A stretch of DNA of 55,090 nucleotides from Methylobacterium planeticum (GCF_008806345.1 NZ_VZZJ01000033.1:1-55090), one strand, 5' to 3'. Numbered from the stretch's first letter, positions 42,546 through 52,339 are shown. Notes: generated by a model from the sequence alone, not told the origin. A program made the numbers and translations.

Positions 42546-43008
42546 CGCACGCACGATGAGCCGGGCCACCGACCTCTGACAACAACCCGTCGGCCAACGC
42601 CCCACAGAGAACCTGCCGGACGCCCGCTTTCCCGCCGGACGCGACCGTCTGGACCGTGCGCATGGCACTCGTTGGGGGCTTGCCCACCATTCGATGTCGT
42701 CCGGGCTGGCCGCGTCGGCGCCATGCAGGACACCGGTGCCGCCCCTGATGGGCACCGCGACGGCCGGTCTCCCGAATCGATGACCCGGATCGTCCGTCGA
42801 TCCGAAGCGGTCCGCGTGCCCGGAGCTCCCAAGTCGCGTCGCAGCGCGAGCGCCGTAAACCGCGCCGCGCGAGGTGTGGTTTATGCTGATCACATGGACA
42901 GGTTGCAGTTCGGGCGTCCGCAGGCGTGTTATGCCGATCGTCGGCAGCTGGACCGGCGCGGCCGCTCTCGACCGGCCAGGGTCGTGCCGGCGATGGAGAC
43001 GTGACGCG

Positions 43009-44319
43009 ATGAAGAACGGCCTCTCTTCGATGGCGGTGTGGGCTGCCCTGCTGGTCGGCCCGGCGGCTGCCCAGGCCCCGGCCGCGTCGCGGACCGACGT
43101 GACGTCGGCCGTCGACAGGGTCGCGTCGAGTGACCGTGTCAGGGCGGCGGTGCGGCATGTCGGCGAGGGGTACGACCGCCTCGTCGAGGAGATCGTCACC
43201 CTGACGGAGATCCCCGCCCCACCGTTCCACGAGGCCGCACGCGCACAGGCGTTCCTGGGGATGCTGAAGGAGAGCGGGATCCGGGACGCCGCGATCGACG
43301 AGGAAGGGAACGTGGTCGGGCTGCGCAGGGGCAGCGGCAACGGCCCGCTGCTCGTGATCTCGTCGCACCTCGATACCGTGTTTCCGGAGGGTACGAACGT
43401 CAAGGTGCGGCGCGAAGGCACCAAGCTGCATGCGCCGGGCGTGGGCGATGCCTCGCGCTACCTGGCCATCCTGCTCGCGATGGTGCGGGCCCTCGATGCG
43501 GCCGAGATTCAGACCGAGAGCGACATCCTGTTCGTCGCGACCGTCGGCGAGGAAGGGCTCGGCGACCTGCGCGGGGTGAAGCACCTCTTCACCAAGGGCG
43601 CCTACAAGGACCGGATCAAGGCCTTCATCTCGCTGGATATCCTGTCGACCGAGGGCAACGACGACGACAAGATCAACAACGGCGCGCTGGGCAGCAAGCG
43701 CTACCGGGTCACGTTCAAGGGGCCGGGCGGGCACAGCTTCCAGGCCTTCGGCCTCGTCAACCCGGCCTTCGCGATGGGCAGCGCGATCCGGACGTTCTCG
43801 GAGATCAAGGTCCCGGCCGACCCCAAGACGACCTTCAATGTCGGCGTCCTGGGCGGCGGCACGTCGGTCAACGCGATCCCGTTCGAGACCTGGATGGACA
43901 TCGACATGCGATCCGCATCGCCGGACAGGCTCGATGCCCTGACGGAGGACTTCAAGTCGGCGATGCTGACCGGGGCGGCCGAAGAGAACGCCCGGCGCTC
44001 GACCAAGGACGGGCCGATCACCGTCGACCTGAAGCTCATCGGCGACAGGCCCTCCGGCCTCACCGCCGTCGAGCAACCCCTGGTCGAGATCGCCAGCGCC
44101 GTGATGCGCAGGAGCGGCCTCACCCCGAGCTACAGGACCACCAGCACCGACGCGAACATCCCGATCAGCCTGGGCATTCCGGCGATCACCATCGCGGCCG
44201 GAGGCAATGGCAGCGGCTATCACAGCCTCGGGGAATGGACCGACGTGGACAAAGCACCGAGCGTCAAGGGCATCGAAACCGCGCTGATCGTGCTGTTGAC
44301 CGCCGCCAAGATGCGATAG
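43009..44319 (+). CDS. Secreted M20-family metallopeptidase
   Basis: Zinc peptidase or amidohydrolase, 436 aa, with a signal peptide (cleavage near AAAQA, residue 22). Metal and catalytic residues: H120 and D122 in SSHLDTV, D147 in GVGDAS, E181 and E182 in TVGEEG, and a C-terminal His in GSGYHSLGEW. A dimerisation domain is inserted (KGPGGHSFQAFGLVNPAFAM). Where most M20 enzymes have GxxDxK, this one has GVGDASR, typical of the tripeptidase-T/PepT-like and secreted group. It is likely periplasmic and processes peptides. GGAGA lies about nine bases before the ATG. Confidence 0.88.
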   Translation: MKNGLSSMAVWAALLVGPAAAQAPAASRTDVTSAVDRVASSDRVRAAVRHVGEGYDRLVEEIVTLTEIPAPPFHEAARAQAFLGMLKESGIRDAAIDEEGNVVGLRRGSGNGPLLVISSHLDTVFPEGTNVKVRREGTKLHAPGVGDASRYLAILLAMVRALDAAEIQTESDILFVATVGEEGLGDLRGVKHLFTKGAYKDRIKAFISLDILSTEGNDDDKINNGALGSKRYRVTFKGPGGHSFQAFGLVNPAFAMGSAIRTFSEIKVPADPKTTFNVGVLGGGTSVNAIPFETWMDIDMRSASPDRLDALTEDFKSAMLTGAAEENARRSTKDGPITVDLKLIGDRPSGLTAVEQPLVEIASAVMRRSGLTPSYRTTSTDANIPISLGIPAITIAAGGNGSGYHSLGEWTDVDKAPSVKGIETALIVLLTAAKMR

Positions 44320-44830
44320 GCGGCGTTGACGTCAGCGGGCTCTCTCCGGGCGGATGCTGTGCGGAGCAGATTGCGTCCGGCCATCGCGATCGAAGACTGT
44401 CGGGCTGAAGTCTTCAGGGAACGCCGAACCTTGAGCGGAAGTCAGGGCGAAGCCCTGCTGGAGCACTCATTCCAGATGCCGGGTCGCCGGAGGACGCGAG
44501 CGACGGCACGAAGCTTGTCTATTACGGGTTTCTTCCTGCCGAGCTGATCTATCGTGCAAAATCTGATTGCGAATTGGCAGGCTTTCGCATACACACCACG
44601 CATCGCAGCAGCAGTGATTCGACAGTGTTGTCGAGAACAGCCAACGCAACGCGGCGGCTGAGACCAAGCCGGTCGTCTGCAACCCTGCAAACCTGAACCC
44701 CTCCGCGCCTCCTTCGAGCAGCGCAGCGCCTGCGCCTCCTCCGATGCGAGCCCGCGAGACCTTGATGCGCGCGCAGCCGACGCCGCAGCTCAGGGTGCGA
44801 TCGGTCGGCTCTTGCTTCGGAAGCTCGACG
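44320..44830. other. Intergenic region without a supported gene
   Basis: About 510 bases after the M20 peptidase. Frames are short and no ribosome site supports one. The frame leading into the SGNH gene is open from 44744 but its first 29 residues are unlikely to be protein. Confidence 0.45.
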
Positions 44831-45715
44831 ATGCTGCGAACCGTCCAAGATGGTCGTGCCAAGGTTCTGCTCGCCCTCGGCCGCGGCTGGCGCCGGGCGG
44901 CCTGCGGCGCCGCATTCCTGGCGGGCTTGAGCCTGTCCTCGACGGCCGTCCTCGCCTACGCCGACCTCCTGCCGCCCAATTTCCTGCCGCCCGATCTCGG
45001 CCGCACGCTCGCCGCATACACGGTCCCCGAGTCCCTGCCCGACCGCGCATCCGGCCTTCCGCACCTGGCGGAGCGCGTCGCCTCGGGCGATCCGGTGCGG
45101 ATCGTCGCGTTCGGCTCCTCATCGACGGAGGGCATCGGTGCGAGTTCACCCCGCGCGGCCTATCCGGCCCGCCTGGAGGCCGCGCTGCGGCGTGCCCTGC
45201 CGCAGCGCGTCGGCGGCATCTCCGTGCTGAACCGCGGCATCGGCGGCGAGCACGTGGACGACATGCTGCGACGCCTCGACCGCGACGTGCTCGCGGCTCA
45301 GCCCCAGCTCGTGATCTGGCAGACCGGCAGCAACGATCCGTTGCGCGGCATCGCGCTCGATCATTTCCGCGAGGCGACGATCCGCGGCATCGAGCGAATG
45401 CGGGAGGCCGGCATCGAGGTCGTACTCATGGAGCCGCAATGGTGCCCGAAGCTCGACGCCACGCCGGGCTCCTACCGCTTCCGTGACGCCGTGCGCGACA
45501 TCGGCGCGGCGCTGGACGTGCCGGTCATCCGGCGCTCGGACCTGATGCGGGGATGGATCGCGGATGGTCGGTTGACCCGGTCCCAGCTCTTCGCGGCGGA
45601 CGGCCTGCACATGGCCGATGACGGCTACGAGATGCTCGCCCAGGCCGCGAGCAGGCAGTTGCTGCGCGCGACGGGCAGCCTGACCGTTGCCGATGCCGGC
45701 GCCTCGCAGGACTAG
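44831..45715 (+). CDS. SGNH/GDSL-type hydrolase
   Basis: Exported esterase-type hydrolase, 294 aa from the ATG at 44831. A membrane or signal segment (AACGAAFLAGLSLSSTAVLA) ends near residue 43. SGNH blocks: I, FGSSSTEG with the nucleophile Ser about residue 97; II, NRGIGGEH; III, TGSNDPL with the Asn; V, DGLHM with Asp-x-x-His. The family deacylates polysaccharides, lipids or peptidoglycan. A start at 44744 is possible but less likely. Confidence 0.82.
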   Translation: MLRTVQDGRAKVLLALGRGWRRAACGAAFLAGLSLSSTAVLAYADLLPPNFLPPDLGRTLAAYTVPESLPDRASGLPHLAERVASGDPVRIVAFGSSSTEGIGASSPRAAYPARLEAALRRALPQRVGGISVLNRGIGGEHVDDMLRRLDRDVLAAQPQLVIWQTGSNDPLRGIALDHFREATIRGIERMREAGIEVVLMEPQWCPKLDATPGSYRFRDAVRDIGAALDVPVIRRSDLMRGWIADGRLTRSQLFAADGLHMADDGYEMLAQAASRQLLRATGSLTVADAGASQD

Positions 45716-46001
45716 AGGCTGTTCCGAACTGCCGCGAAGTCGGCAGCCCTGCGTAGGAGCCCGGCCTACCCGCTCGCCACGCCGGCGATCCGAGCCAAAG
45801 ACACGCCGGACGACAAGGTCTCGCTGCAGGTCGGCCTCTTCGACGGGGATCCGGCCGGCGCGATCCGATGGGGCACGGGATCCAAGAATGCCGTGGTTCT
45901 TGGAGCGCGCGCGACCGTGCAGTACTGAGATGTCAAGGAGGTCGACCGGACTCGCCCTTGTACTGGGCAATGAGAAAATTGCCCGGCTTTCCAAAGACTG
46001 T

Positions 46002-46250
46002 TTATCGATCCGCGCCGAATAGCTCGGGGATTGACCCATCGCATTCGTCAGCCAAGGCCGCGACCCTGCCCTGTAGTTCAAGCGCCTTGACCCGATGATA
46101 CTGAGCGCGTGAACGCAAGATGGCGGCGGCATCCGTCGCCCCTCTCGTCTCGAAGGCCGCGGCCGCTTCGGAGAATTCGTGAGCCATGGCCCTGTCGAGG
46201 GCGATGCCCGCGATCATGACCATCATCAACTCCTTGGTCTCATCGGACAT
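46002..46250 (-). CDS. Hypothetical small helical protein
   Basis: An 82-residue protein preceded by GAGGGGC. Mainly helical and Ala-rich (ALDRAMAHEFSEAAAAFETR, GATDAAAILRSRAQYHRVKA, LELQGRVAAL) with an acidic end. Family not recognised; the helix pairs recall small tetratricopeptide-like or coiled-coil proteins. It is upstream of and divergent from the chemoreceptor. Confidence 0.6.
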   Translation of the reverse strand: MSDETKELMMVMIAGIALDRAMAHEFSEAAAAFETRGATDAAAILRSRAQYHRVKALELQGRVAALADECDGSIPELFGADR

Positions 46251-46473
46251 CGCCGCCCCTCGATGCGGAAGTGGCTATCGACCAGCCGTCGATCTCGCAA
46301 CCCTGGGACATGCGCAACCGAGGAAGGTGCCTGGAGGGGCGGGCTTGGGCTGAGGAAAGGACGCACCGCCGGCACCACGATTTGCCTCCGGTACAGGCGT
46401 CCAGCTAAAGCGCAGGACCCGCTTGACCGTGCTGCTCAGCGCTGTCTGCAGGTCTGAGCAGGAGAGACCCCGC

Positions 46474-48093
46474 ATGCCGAATTCATTTGGCCTCAATCGC
46501 TCGCTCGGCGGAGCCATTGGCGCCATTGCGGTGGTGTCCGTTCTCAGCGGCGGAGCGGTTCTCGTCACTCTCAATCATCTCCGTGAGGCTACGGAAGCAC
46601 GCGGTCGATCAAGCCAGGTCATTCGTACCATCGGTGAACTCCGCACCACCATGCTCAACCAGGAGACCGGGCTGCGTGGCTACCTGATCACCGGGCGCAT
46701 GAGCAGCCTGGAACCCTACCAATCGGGGCGCCCGGCCCTGGATGGGGCGATCAATCGTCTCAGTGCACTGGTCGGCACCGATACCGAGGCGTCGCACCTG
46801 CTGGCCGATGCCGTGGCGGCGGCTCGCACCTGGCAGGCCGACATCGCCGAAACTGCCATTCGGGGAGCGGCTGACCCGGCGACTCGACCAGAAGCGATCC
46901 GCGTCGAGGCGGACGGATCAGGCAAGCAACTGTTCGACACCTTCCGCCAGAAGCTGGCGGCCATCGAGACCGTGGAGGAGAGCAACCGCCTGACGCAGAA
47001 CGAGCGTCTCCTGAATGCTGAGCGCAATGCGAACCTCGCTCTTTGGCTCGGCACCCTCCTGACGCTCCTGATCTGCGCTGGGATCGGGCTCGCCATCAAT
47101 CGCCTGATCGTCCGGCCGCTCCTCGGCGTGATGGCCTTCGTCGAAAGGGTCGGCTCAGGCAATCTTTCCCAAACCCTCGATGCGCGGAGCAGCAACGAGA
47201 TCGGGCGCCTCGGGCGCACCCTCAACGGCATGGTGGCGGGGCTCGCCGACCTCGCCCGCACCAACCGGGCCGCCACAAACGATCTCAGCGCTGCGGCAGC
47301 CGAGATCCGCGCTGCGGCTCAGGAACAGGCAGCCAGCGTCGAGGAGCAGTTCGCCGCCGTGCAGGAGACCGCCGCGACGGTGGACGAGATCGCGCATTCG
47401 GGCGTGCAAACCATCAAGCGCGCCAACGAGGTCATCGCGACAGCACAAGCTACCACCCAAACCGCGCGGGCGGGGTTGCGTGCGGCAAACGATACCGCCA
47501 AGGCGATGGACGCGATCCGCGAGCAGGGCGAGCAGGTTGCGGGCAACATCGTGGCGCTTTCCGAGAAGACGCAGATCATCGGCGAGATCATCACCACGGT
47601 GAACGACATCTCGGAGCGCACCCACCTCCTGGCGCTCAACGCCGCCATCGAGGCCGCGGCGGCGGGCGAGGGCGGGCGCAGCTTCGCGGTGGTCGCCTCG
47701 GAGATGAAGCTGCTGGCCGACCAGGCCAAGGGCGCCACCGCCCAGGTCCGCACCATCCTGGGCGAGATCCAGCGGGGCATCAACTCGTCGGTGATGCTGA
47801 CCGAGGAGGCGGTCAAGCGTGCTGCGACCGGCAAGACCCGGACGGACGCAACTGTGCGCACGATCGAGGAGATGGCCTCGCGAGTGGAAGAAAGCGCGCA
47901 GACCTTCCAGCAGGTTGTCGCCTCGACGAACCAGCAGCAGCTCGGCATCGAGCAGGTGACGGGCGCGTTGCAGAACATCCGGCAGGCGAGCCAGCAGACG
48001 GCCGCCGGCACCCGCGAAGTCGAGACCGCTTCGGCCAACCTTACCGAGCTGTCGCAAGGGCTGCTGGCACTTGCCGAGCGATACCGGCTCTGA
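46474..48093 (+). CDS. Methyl-accepting chemotaxis protein with CHASE3-like sensor
   Basis: Inner-membrane chemoreceptor, 539 aa from the ATG at 46474 (AGGAGA nine bases upstream). TM1 is GAIGAIAVVSVLSGGAVLV, a periplasmic CHASE3-like helical domain follows (TIGELRTTMLNQETGLRGYL is typical), TM2 is LWLGTLLTLLICAGIGLAI, then a HAMP domain (RPLLGVMAFVERVGSGNLSQ) and the signalling domain with hairpin ISERTHLLALNAAIEAAAAGEGGRSFAVVA. There is no C-terminal NWETF-type methyltransferase docking peptide. No chemotaxis genes are adjacent, so it is an orphan receptor. Confidence 0.92.
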   Translation: MPNSFGLNRSLGGAIGAIAVVSVLSGGAVLVTLNHLREATEARGRSSQVIRTIGELRTTMLNQETGLRGYLITGRMSSLEPYQSGRPALDGAINRLSALVGTDTEASHLLADAVAAARTWQADIAETAIRGAADPATRPEAIRVEADGSGKQLFDTFRQKLAAIETVEESNRLTQNERLLNAERNANLALWLGTLLTLLICAGIGLAINRLIVRPLLGVMAFVERVGSGNLSQTLDARSSNEIGRLGRTLNGMVAGLADLARTNRAATNDLSAAAAEIRAAAQEQAASVEEQFAAVQETAATVDEIAHSGVQTIKRANEVIATAQATTQTARAGLRAANDTAKAMDAIREQGEQVAGNIVALSEKTQIIGEIITTVNDISERTHLLALNAAIEAAAAGEGGRSFAVVASEMKLLADQAKGATAQVRTILGEIQRGINSSVMLTEEAVKRAATGKTRTDATVRTIEEMASRVEESAQTFQQVVASTNQQQLGIEQVTGALQNIRQASQQTAAGTREVETASANLTELSQGLLALAERYRL

Positions 48094-48681
48094 GCAGCGC
48101 GCTGCGCCCCCATGACATCCGGCGCGCGCACCGCTTCTTCCACGCCATCGACTGGCCCCAGCTCTCGGCCGTGATCCGGTTCCGGACGGCAGGGGATTGC
48201 CCTGAGGGATGCGGACGTCCGCATGCGGCAGGTGCCACAGCGCGGTGATGGCCGCCGGTGGGACGCGGCTGCTGACACGTGGCGCGATGGACAGGGGCAG
48301 GCGCTCAGGGCGCTTCCGTTCGCCGAGGAAGTGGCCGGAGTCCCGATATCGAAGATGGTGTTAGCGACCGCCTACCGGGACCATGCCACCCCGAACAACC
48401 CGGATGCCGACCTCGCGGCCTTCTGCCAACGCCGTCGCATGCTGCACGACCGGCCTGAGCAACGGCGGCGACGGTGGGTCGCAATGTTCCGCAGGAAAGC
48501 TCTGGGCGACCCGTTGGGCGGGCCCCAATCATAGTTCGCGGCAAGCTCCAGGCTTTCGACAAAATCCCCGATGGTAAATGTTTACCTCACCTCGGGATTC
48601 GATTGCGGACAGTCGACTTAGCAAGGCTTTGAACAATTTGGCGCACTACAACGCAGATCGGTGAGATCGAGATCTGTCCCG
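48094..48681. other. Intergenic region without a supported gene
   Basis: About 590 bases. A frame at 48223-48534 is open but Arg/Trp-rich and lacks a ribosome site. The last part, with TGGTAAATGTTTACCTCA near 48570, is more AT-rich and contains GGTAAATGTTTACC, a near-perfect palindrome that could be an operator for the diguanylate cyclase gene. Confidence 0.4.
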
Positions 48682-50232
48682 ATGCCTGCGCGTAGAACCC
48701 ATAGGCCGACCTTCCGGTGGACGCATTCCGCTGCGTGGCTGAGCGTTCTCAGCGTCCTGGCCGTGGTTGGTCTATGCGCCGTGTCGGGCTTCATGCTCTG
48801 GCAGATGCGCCTCGACGCTGCTCGGCGCAGCGAGATCACCTCCCACAGCCTCATCCAGGTTCTGGGGCGCGACATCGCCCGCAACATCGAACTCTACGAT
48901 CTCTCGCTGCGGGCCGTGGTCGACGGCATGAAGCGGCCGGACGTGGCCGACCTCAGCCCCGAGCTTCGTCACATGCTTCTGTTCGACCGTGCTGCCACCG
49001 CGCTCGGCTACGGCAGCATCGTCGTGCTCGACGCAGTCGGGAACGTCGTCACCTCCTCGCAATCGGCCATCCCGCCGGCCTTCAACAGCGCTGACCGCGA
49101 ATATTTCCGCTACTTCGCCACGCACGCTGACGACGAGTTGCACGTCAGCCCCCCGTCCATCTCACGCCTGAGCGGACAGTGGGTGATCATGCTCAGCCGC
49201 CGCATCTCGAACCCGGACGGCTCGTTCGCCGGTGTCGTCGCTGGCGCGATCTTCCTGGATTATTTCCGAGGTCTCTTCACCGCTGCCGGCGCCGACCATG
49301 CAGGAACCGTGACGCTGTACGGCCCTGGTGGCACGGTGGCGATGCGCGAGCCGTTCGATCCGCGCCAGATCGGTACCAGCGTGGCTGACACCGAGAGCTA
49401 CCAAGAGATCCTGAAGGCCAAGAGCGGCAGCTTCGTGGGTCCGGCCATGCTGGGTGAGGGCAACCGCCACTTCGCCTTCGCGCATATCGGTGACTATCCC
49501 CTGCAGCTCAGCGCGGCCGTGCCGCCGGGAGAGATCTACGCCGACTGGCAGCGCAAGGCGCTCGGCCTCGGCAGCGTCGTGCTCTGCCTCTGCGGCGTGA
49601 CGGTGCTGCTGACCTGGCTGTTCGGGCGCGAGTTGACGCAGCGCCGCCGGGCCGAAGAGGCGACGGCGGAACTGAACGTTGAGCTGGCACAACTGGCCAC
49701 CACGGATGCGCTCACCGGCCTGGCCAATCGGCGACGGTTCGACGAGGTCCTGGGGCAGGAATGGCGGCGCTCCGTGCGCTCACAGCAGCCGTTGTCGCTG
49801 CTCATCCTCGACGCTGACTGCTTCAAGGGCTTCAACGACCGCTACGGGCACCAGCAGGGTGACGAAGCGCTGAAGCTGATCGCTCGATCGATCGAGGCGG
49901 CAACCGACGACAGCCACGACATCGCTTGCCGGATCGGTGGCGAGGAGTTCGCCGTCGTCCTGCCGGATACGGACATCAAGGGAGCTCTGGTCGTCGCGGA
50001 TCGCATCCGCGACGCAGTCGCTGGTTGGAAGGTTCCGCATGAGGCGAGTCCCCATGGCGTCCTCACAGTGAGTTGCGGCTTGGCGCAGATCCCGATGACA
50101 CCGGCGGTCGATCCTGCGGCACTCGTCACAGCAGCGGATAAGGCGCTCTACGAAGCCAAGCGCTTGGGACGCGACCGGGTTAGCGTTGCAGGCCTCAGGG
50201 CTTTGCATCTGCGACTGGCGTCCGTGCAATAG
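48682..50232 (+). CDS. Membrane-bound diguanylate cyclase with Cache-type sensor
   Basis: Makes cyclic di-GMP from two GTP. From the ATG at 48682 (516 aa; GTG at 48661 also possible): TM1 (AAWLSVLSVLAVVGLCAVSG), a periplasmic dCache-like sensor (about 45-285, with NSADREYFRYFATHADDEL and GSFAGVVAGAIFLDYF), TM2 (LGSVVLCLCGVTVLLTWLF), then a GGDEF domain with DALTGLANRRRFDEVL and the active motif GGEEF (419-423). The inhibitory RxxD site before the motif is replaced by DSHD, so product inhibition is probably absent. Possible output partner in the window: the PilZ protein at 20486. Confidence 0.92.
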   Translation: MPARRTHRPTFRWTHSAAWLSVLSVLAVVGLCAVSGFMLWQMRLDAARRSEITSHSLIQVLGRDIARNIELYDLSLRAVVDGMKRPDVADLSPELRHMLLFDRAATALGYGSIVVLDAVGNVVTSSQSAIPPAFNSADREYFRYFATHADDELHVSPPSISRLSGQWVIMLSRRISNPDGSFAGVVAGAIFLDYFRGLFTAAGADHAGTVTLYGPGGTVAMREPFDPRQIGTSVADTESYQEILKAKSGSFVGPAMLGEGNRHFAFAHIGDYPLQLSAAVPPGEIYADWQRKALGLGSVVLCLCGVTVLLTWLFGRELTQRRRAEEATAELNVELAQLATTDALTGLANRRRFDEVLGQEWRRSVRSQQPLSLLILDADCFKGFNDRYGHQQGDEALKLIARSIEAATDDSHDIACRIGGEEFAVVLPDTDIKGALVVADRIRDAVAGWKVPHEASPHGVLTVSCGLAQIPMTPAVDPAALVTAADKALYEAKRLGRDRVSVAGLRALHLRLASVQ

Positions 50233-50536
50233 CCGCACGGCAGCTCATTCGCAGCGAGAAATAAGGTATCGGATACCGTGGGGGCCCCCGGGGGCGCGCC
50301 GGCCTATCCCGCTTTCGACCCGGTCGCGGATGAGGGCCGCGCGCTGCGCATCCTGAACGGCGTGCCGACCTGAGGAAAAGCGGCGGCCGGGGCAGGCCGC
50401 CGTCAGTGGGAGGGTTTTGGGAGCCGCGAGGAAGCTGAAGCGGCCCCGCTTCTTGGGTACGTCCGTCCGCCAAGCTCAGCCAATCACGCCCGCGCGATTA
50501 TGGTTTCCGGCTGTTTCCGGCGCGGAGGCCGCTGGT
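50233..50536. other. Intergenic region with a possible protein remnant
   Basis: About 300 bases. On the plus strand 50281-50373 reads as an in-frame tail, APAYPAFDPVADEG then RALRILNGVPT and a stop, which looks like the C-terminus of a lost gene. The downstream part (50375-50510) has no protein-like frame. Confidence 0.35.
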
Positions 50537-50809
50537 TCAGGAGCGCGAGAACGCTTCGAACGCCGCCACCAGACGCCCCGCTTCCTCGGCGTAGGCCTTC
50601 CACGCAGGCTCATCGACCGATCGCTCGAACGTCACGCCTTCGGGGGTCAGGACCGGCTCGACGCGCTCGGTCGGCACCGGCTGATCAGGATCGTGGCCGG
50701 CATACCGGCACAGGGCGCGGGCGACGCGCTCCACCGGATCGCTCGACGGCAGATGCCGCCAATCCAGCCGGATCACGTTGTCGTCCTCGCTCGGCCCGTC
50801 GTCGGTCAT
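50537..50809 (-). CDS. Hypothetical small acidic protein
   Basis: A 90-residue acidic protein; GAGGAA lies six bases before the ATG at 50809. Seen: DNVIRLDWRHLPSSDPVERV, ARALCRYAGHDPDQPVP, and a C-terminal helix PAWKAYAEEAGRLVAAFEAF. I do not recognise the family, though the pattern is common in small Methylobacterium proteins. The open frame continues upstream to 51250 but is not protein-like there. Confidence 0.65.
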   Translation of the reverse strand: MTDDGPSEDDNVIRLDWRHLPSSDPVERVARALCRYAGHDPDQPVPTERVEPVLTPEGVTFERSVDEPAWKAYAEEAGRLVAAFEAFSRS

Positions 50810-50945
50810 CGCCGTTCCTCGCGCACAGCCTACCCGAGGCGCCGCACGTCTTCTGCCGCTGGCAGGTGATGAATGCGCGCACCGCTCACTCCGCTCGCCG
50901 TCCCGCCGCAGGGACGGCCGGGCACACCCGGCGGGCCCGGTCATC

Positions 50946-51098
50946 ATGCATACGGTCGAGGCCGCCGGCACCCGCGACGACGGCTTCCGGCTCTCGGGCC
51001 TGACGCTGAACGCCGACGAGACCATCGCGGTTGCGGGGGTGGTGCGGAGATCGCGCATTCTGCCGGCCTCGCTCGTGACGCTCCTGGCCAACCGATAA
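50946..51098 (+). CDS. Possible very small protein
   Basis: A 50-residue frame: DGFRLSGLTLNADETIAVAG, then VVRRSRILPASLVTLLANR. Composition is protein-like but the ribosome site is poor, so it could be a remnant of a longer gene. Function unknown. Confidence 0.3.
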   Translation: MHTVEAAGTRDDGFRLSGLTLNADETIAVAGVVRRSRILPASLVTLLANR

Positions 51099-51176
51099 GT
51101 CACGCTCCAGGCGACCCCGACCGCCCTCACGCTGCACCTCAGCGCCCAGGAGGGCGACCGAGCCGGCGCGATCGCG

Positions 51177-51443
51177 TCAGCAGCCGATGCAGATGTGCGG
51201 ATTCCAGGGCTTGTCCATCGTCGAAGCGAGCAGGCCACGTCGTGACGCATCTGCCGCCACGCCCAATTCCGGCAGTCTCGCTTCAGGCGAAGGCTGCAAT
51301 CCAGCCGGGCGCTTCTGATTCAGGACCGTTTCTTGGTGCGCAGATCCGGTCAGGCCGTCCATCTGATCGACTTCAGCCGAGACCGCGACGCCGCCGCAGA
51401 GACCGATCGCAACACCGAAGCACACGGCACGAAGCGTCATCAT
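51177..51443 (-). CDS. Small secreted protein
   Basis: An 88-residue protein with a signal peptide (LRAVCFGVAIGLCGGVAVSA, cleavage near residue 23) and a polar mature part ending NPHICIGC with two Cys. ATG at 51443 or the adjacent one at 51440; AGGTG lies a few bases upstream. Family not recognised. Probably periplasmic. Confidence 0.55.
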   Translation of the reverse strand: MMTLRAVCFGVAIGLCGGVAVSAEVDQMDGLTGSAHQETVLNQKRPAGLQPSPEARLPELGVAADASRRGLLASTMDKPWNPHICIGC

Positions 51444-51562
51444 GGGAACACCTGAAAGCGCAGAGATGCGGCAAGAAAAGAATTAGTCCGTCTGGTTCTA
51501 ATGCAAATACATCTTTCGTGCCTGCGGGACTAATCAACATTCCTTCGGTTTCCGGCGCGTCC

Positions 51563-51712
51563 ATGCTCCTCCCGGCCATCGCCTGCGCAGCCTTCGCGCT
51601 GATCCTGTTCGTCTGCGCCACCCTACTGTCGGGGCGCGCGCTGAGCGAGGGCGAGCGGTTCGGCGGGGTCGTTGCTGCCATCGTGGGCGCCAGGCCTTCC
51701 TGCCGGGGTTGA
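51563..51712 (+). CDS. Small membrane protein, possibly frameshifted
   Basis: A 49-residue frame: one hydrophobic segment (LLPAIACAAFALILFVCATL), then SGRALSEGERFGGVVAAIVG, ending RPSCRG. Around 51690 another frame continues as QAFLPGLMSGLAFWAVDRDL, which would make a natural longer membrane protein if one base were gained or lost. It may therefore be a disrupted gene. Confidence 0.35.
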   Translation: MLLPAIACAAFALILFVCATLLSGRALSEGERFGGVVAAIVGARPSCRG

Positions 51713-51902
51713 TGAGCGGCCTCGCGTTCTGGGCGGTCGACCGCGATCTGTGGGCTGAGCCGGAAACAGTCCGTCCGATTGCCTCCTGCGGGATGACGTC
51801 ACCGTCTGCCCGCCCAGTCCGCTCGCGTAACCATACTCAAGCGATTCCCTCGACACACTCAACTGTGCGTGTTTTCACGATCGATGTTGGAGTGCTCCTG
51901 AG

Positions 51903-52172
51903 ATGTGGATCCGGGTTGTTGCGTGCATCGCGGTGTCGCTGCTCGCGGGCTGTAGCTCGCTGCCTGGGCGCGGCGAGTTCTTCATGACCGAGGTCGATCT
52001 TGCTGCGAAGGACGATGCGATTTGCCGAGCGCAAGGCGCTGGGTCCGGACATGAAGCCTATCTTCAATGCCGGGCGAGCGTCGACGATCGGCGTCAAGCC
52101 TATCGAATGCGCCGCCTTTCCGCGGTCAGTTGCACAGGCTCGACTGACGGAACGCGCACGAACTGCTTCTAA
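51903..52172 (+). CDS. Small lipoprotein
   Basis: An 89-residue lipoprotein: signal peptide with lipobox LLAGC (Cys at residue 17), then a polar mature domain with paired Cys (ICRAQG, LQCRAS, SCTGS, NCF). It should be lipidated and held in the inner or outer membrane. Function unknown; small lipoproteins of this pattern are common in Hyphomicrobiales. Confidence 0.75.
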   Translation: MWIRVVACIAVSLLAGCSSLPGRGEFFMTEVDLAAKDDAICRAQGAGSGHEAYLQCRASVDDRRQAYRMRRLSAVSCTGSTDGTRTNCF

Positions 52173-52339
52173 GGCTGGTTCGCCGACCGCGATCGACGTG
52201 GATGGCATGGCGTCACGTCCCGGAGAGCAACTCGGAAGCCTTTCAGTCCGCCCGGTTCACCGCGGCGGCTTCTTTGTGCGCTCCGCACCGGACCTATGAT
52301 CGGTTTTCCCGATCCATGTTGTGGCATGGTGGGGTGGTC

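Noticed and set aside
48223..48534. A 103-codon frame between the chemoreceptor and the cyclase
   Set aside because: Arg/Trp-rich, no ribosome site and no recognisable motif.
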